A stretch of DNA of 22,061 nt, from positions 1 to 22,061 of the forward strand of contig JAHDCB010000003.1 of the NCBI GenBank assembly GCA_020630035.1, written 5' to 3'. The stretch is from Gammaproteobacteria bacterium (GTDB lineage: Bacteria > Pseudomonadota > Gammaproteobacteria > Chromatiales > Chromatiaceae). The notes beneath the pieces were generated by a model. The model saw only the letters and a list, made by a program, of their open reading frames with translations, was not told where the DNA came from and made no database searches. Made by a program: the position numbers and the translations under genes. Shown here one piece after another: positions 20,536-22,061 of this stretch. Each line of letters opens with the position of its first letter. Position 1 is the stretch's first letter.

Positions 20536-21813
20536 ATGTTGATAACCTTTTCAACAGAAAACTTTCGTTCTATCAGAGAAGAAGTCTGTCTGAGCCTGGT
20601 GGCTAATTCCAGCAAGGAACATGAAGAGACCAATGTACTTCGGCCGACCTTGCCGCCGAGAGTCAAATCTATGCGGGTATTGCGCTCGGCTGCCTTGTAT
20701 GGCCAGAATGCAGGTGGCAAGTCGAATCTGATCCAGGCATTACGAGTCATGCAGAAGATCCTATTACGTTCCAGAGACCATAGGTCTGCCTTGCCTGTGA
20801 CGCCATTTAAATTCAGTGAAGATACGCTTGATGCACCGTCCATGTTTGAGGTGGTGATTTTGCTTGATGGTGTGCGTTATCAATATGGCTTCAGCGCAAC
20901 TCGGCAGCAGATTCATGAAGAATGGTTATTTGCATTTCCTAAGGGGCGCACGCAAACCTGGTTTAAGCGTGAACTAAGACCAGGCACTAATGAATATGAA
21001 TATACATTCAGTGCTCATTTGATTGGTAACAAACAAACCTGGAAAGAATCGACTCGACCGGATGCATTATTTTTATCGACAGCGATACAATTAAATAGTG
21101 AGAAATTATTGCCAGTCTATCAGTGGTTTTCGGATAAACTGCATATCTGTGAAGAAGGTTGGGGGCCAAAATTTTCAATTGAATGCTGTCAGGATGATAG
21201 AAAAGATAAAGTGTTAAATTTTTTACAGGCAGCAGACTTTGCCATTTCTGATATTTATGTGAATGAAAAAAAAGTGCCATCCGATGTAGTGCAAAAAATT
21301 AAATCACTTTTTTCACCGGAAGCTAAAATACATGAAGAGTCAGAAATAAAACAAATAGAATTGAAGGCTGGACATCAATCAAATTCTGGAGAAATGGTCG
21401 AAATAGATTTTAATAATGAATCTGGTGGTACTCAGAAGATTTTTTGTTTGGCTGGCCCGTGGATTGAGGGATTAGCCAAAGGACACACCCTATTTATTGA
21501 TGAATTACAAACCAATCTGCATCCAAACTTGGTTAAATTTTTAGTTGGTTTTTTTCATAGTCAGGTAGAAAACCAGTCAGGTGCACAGTTAGTTTTTTCC
21601 ACACATGAAACCAATATCCTGGATCAGGAACTCTTCCGAAGAGATCAGATCTGGTTTTGTGAGCGTTCTGAAATGCAGGATACCCGACTATTTCCATTAA
21701 CAGATTTCAGTCCGCGTAAAAAAACTGAAAATCTGGAGCAGGCGTATCTGTCAGGCCGGTATGGTGCCTTGCCTTATATCCGTGATATTACGCAAAACTT
21801 TGCGTTATTCTGA
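20536..21813 (+). CDS. AAA-family ATPase, RloA/AbiLi-like (putative anti-phage system)
   Basis: 425 residues of an ABC/SMC-like, OLD-related AAA_15/AAA_21 ATPase. The N-terminus MLITFSTENFRSIREEV is the family's usual first strand. Walker A is LYGQNAGGKSNLI with K62. A central variable region (about 75-285) follows, then the signature SGGTQK (297-301), Walker B LFIDELQTNLHP with D322/E323, and STHETNIL with H357 as the switch His. The C-terminal segment LSGRYGALPYI is typical of RloA/AbiLi proteins that precede RloB. The start was placed at 20536 because it fits the family N-terminus; ATG 20524 is an alternative. Its stop TGA overlaps the next ATG by one base (TGATG). Local base composition is far below its neighbours: 20 of 60 G+C at 21181-21240, against 43 of 60 in pgk at 18541-18600. 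This is a sign of acquisition. The biological role is inferred from the partner. Confidence 0.88.
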   Translation: MLITFSTENFRSIREEVCLSLVANSSKEHEETNVLRPTLPPRVKSMRVLRSAALYGQNAGGKSNLIQALRVMQKILLRSRDHRSALPVTPFKFSEDTLDAPSMFEVVILLDGVRYQYGFSATRQQIHEEWLFAFPKGRTQTWFKRELRPGTNEYEYTFSAHLIGNKQTWKESTRPDALFLSTAIQLNSEKLLPVYQWFSDKLHICEEGWGPKFSIECCQDDRKDKVLNFLQAADFAISDIYVNEKKVPSDVVQKIKSLFSPEAKIHEESEIKQIELKAGHQSNSGEMVEIDFNNESGGTQKIFCLAGPWIEGLAKGHTLFIDELQTNLHPNLVKFLVGFFHSQVENQSGAQLVFSTHETNILDQELFRRDQIWFCERSEMQDTRLFPLTDFSPRKKTENLEQAYLSGRYGALPYIRDITQNFALF

Positions 21814-22061
21814 TGTCAAGACAACCGAAAGGGTTACAACACCTGAGCAGAAAGCAGGCTATGCGTAAGGAATATGCGCGTATTCTGATTGTTTGTGAAG
21901 GCGAAAAAACTGAGCCTGCATATTTTAACTATCTGATAGATCGATATCGATTGAGTACAGCGAATATTGAAATCACACCGGCAGGTGGATCTGATCCGAT
22001 TTCTGTTGTGAGGTATGCTAAACAGTGTAAACAAGAGGCGGATAAAAAGGGAAATCCGTTT
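21813..22061 (+). CDS. RloB/AbiLii-like protein, N-terminal 83 codons (cut by window end)
   Basis: The frame opens at ATG 21813, overlapping the ATPase stop by one base, and stays open to the window edge. After a basic leader (SRQPKGLQHLSRKQAMRKE) comes the hydrophobic strand plus acidic motif ILIVCEGEKTEPAYFNYL (about 24-41). This is the hallmark of the RloB family, whose EGE-x-TE resembles the metal-binding Glu motif of TOPRIM domains. It is followed by ITPAGGSDPISVVRYA, also typical. The downstream D-x-D part expected of the domain lies outside the window. RloB/AbiLii proteins pair with RloA/AbiLi ATPases in the lactococcal AbiL abortive-infection system and in Campylobacter type I restriction loci. 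The identification is good despite truncation. Confidence 0.85.
   Translation, partial: MSRQPKGLQHLSRKQAMRKEYARILIVCEGEKTEPAYFNYLIDRYRLSTANIEITPAGGSDPISVVRYAKQCKQEADKKGNPF

Noticed and set aside
1..22061. tRNA, rRNA, CRISPR arrays, insertion sequences and att direct repeats
   Set aside because: I scanned for cloverleaf-type GGTTCGA arms, regularly spaced repeats, transposase or integrase motifs and flanking direct repeats, and saw none that hold up by eye.

Overview
The window reads as chromosomal DNA of a Gram-negative gammaproteobacterium, probably not a close relative of a model species. The case rests on an E. coli-type glutamate-cysteine ligase, FabA with the E. coli catalytic positions (H70/D84), DsbC, Prc/Tsp, LPS heptosyltransferase I and a YhdP-type AsmA-like giant. 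Together these imply a periplasm, an LPS outer membrane and anaerobic-type unsaturated fatty acid synthesis. Genes are densely packed, with 4- to 8-base overlaps and convergent gaps of under 20 bases. No tRNA, rRNA, CRISPR array, transposase or integrase is visible.

Layout. 1-1752 (+): the 3' part of a cyclophilin (ppiB) overlapping bioA. 1907-3547 (+): a HipB/HipA-like kinase module behind a near-consensus sigma70 promoter whose -10 box lies inside an inverted repeat, which looks like an autorepression operator. 3567-11794 (-): eight genes in one direction: a secreted phosphatidylserine decarboxylase-like protein, an EVE-domain protein, tsaC, waaC, prc, a small two-helix membrane protein, gshA and a lone GspH/FimT-type pseudopilin. 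11795-12227: a 433-base AT-rich intergenic region with divergent flanking genes. 12228-13521 (+): fabA and dsbC. 13539-16820 (-): yhdP. 16998-20327 (+): a carbon-metabolism operon gap-pgk-fba. It has a GAPDH lacking the usual NAD-ribose-binding Asp, a PGK with two changes in a core motif, and a Calvin-cycle-type class II aldolase. A strong palindrome overlaps the pgk stop codon. 20536-22061 (+): an AT-rich two-gene module, a complete AAA ATPase (RloA/AbiLi-like) coupled to the N-terminal part of an RloB/AbiLii-like protein that runs off the window.

How the genes fit together. Several encode envelope functions: phospholipid headgroup chemistry (PSD-like), fatty acid unsaturation (FabA), LPS core (WaaC), periplasmic proteolysis (Prc), disulfide isomerisation (DsbC) and phospholipid transport to the outer membrane (YhdP family). 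GshA supplies glutathione, TsaC supplies the tRNA t6A precursor, and gap-pgk-fba forms a gluconeogenic/Calvin or glycolytic segment. The two accessory islands are the hipBA-like pair and the RloA/RloB-like pair. The latter matches the AbiL/Rlo family of ATPase plus TOPRIM-like anti-phage systems and is the most likely defense content here. It may continue beyond the right edge. I did not find a wholly unknown multigene system inside the window.
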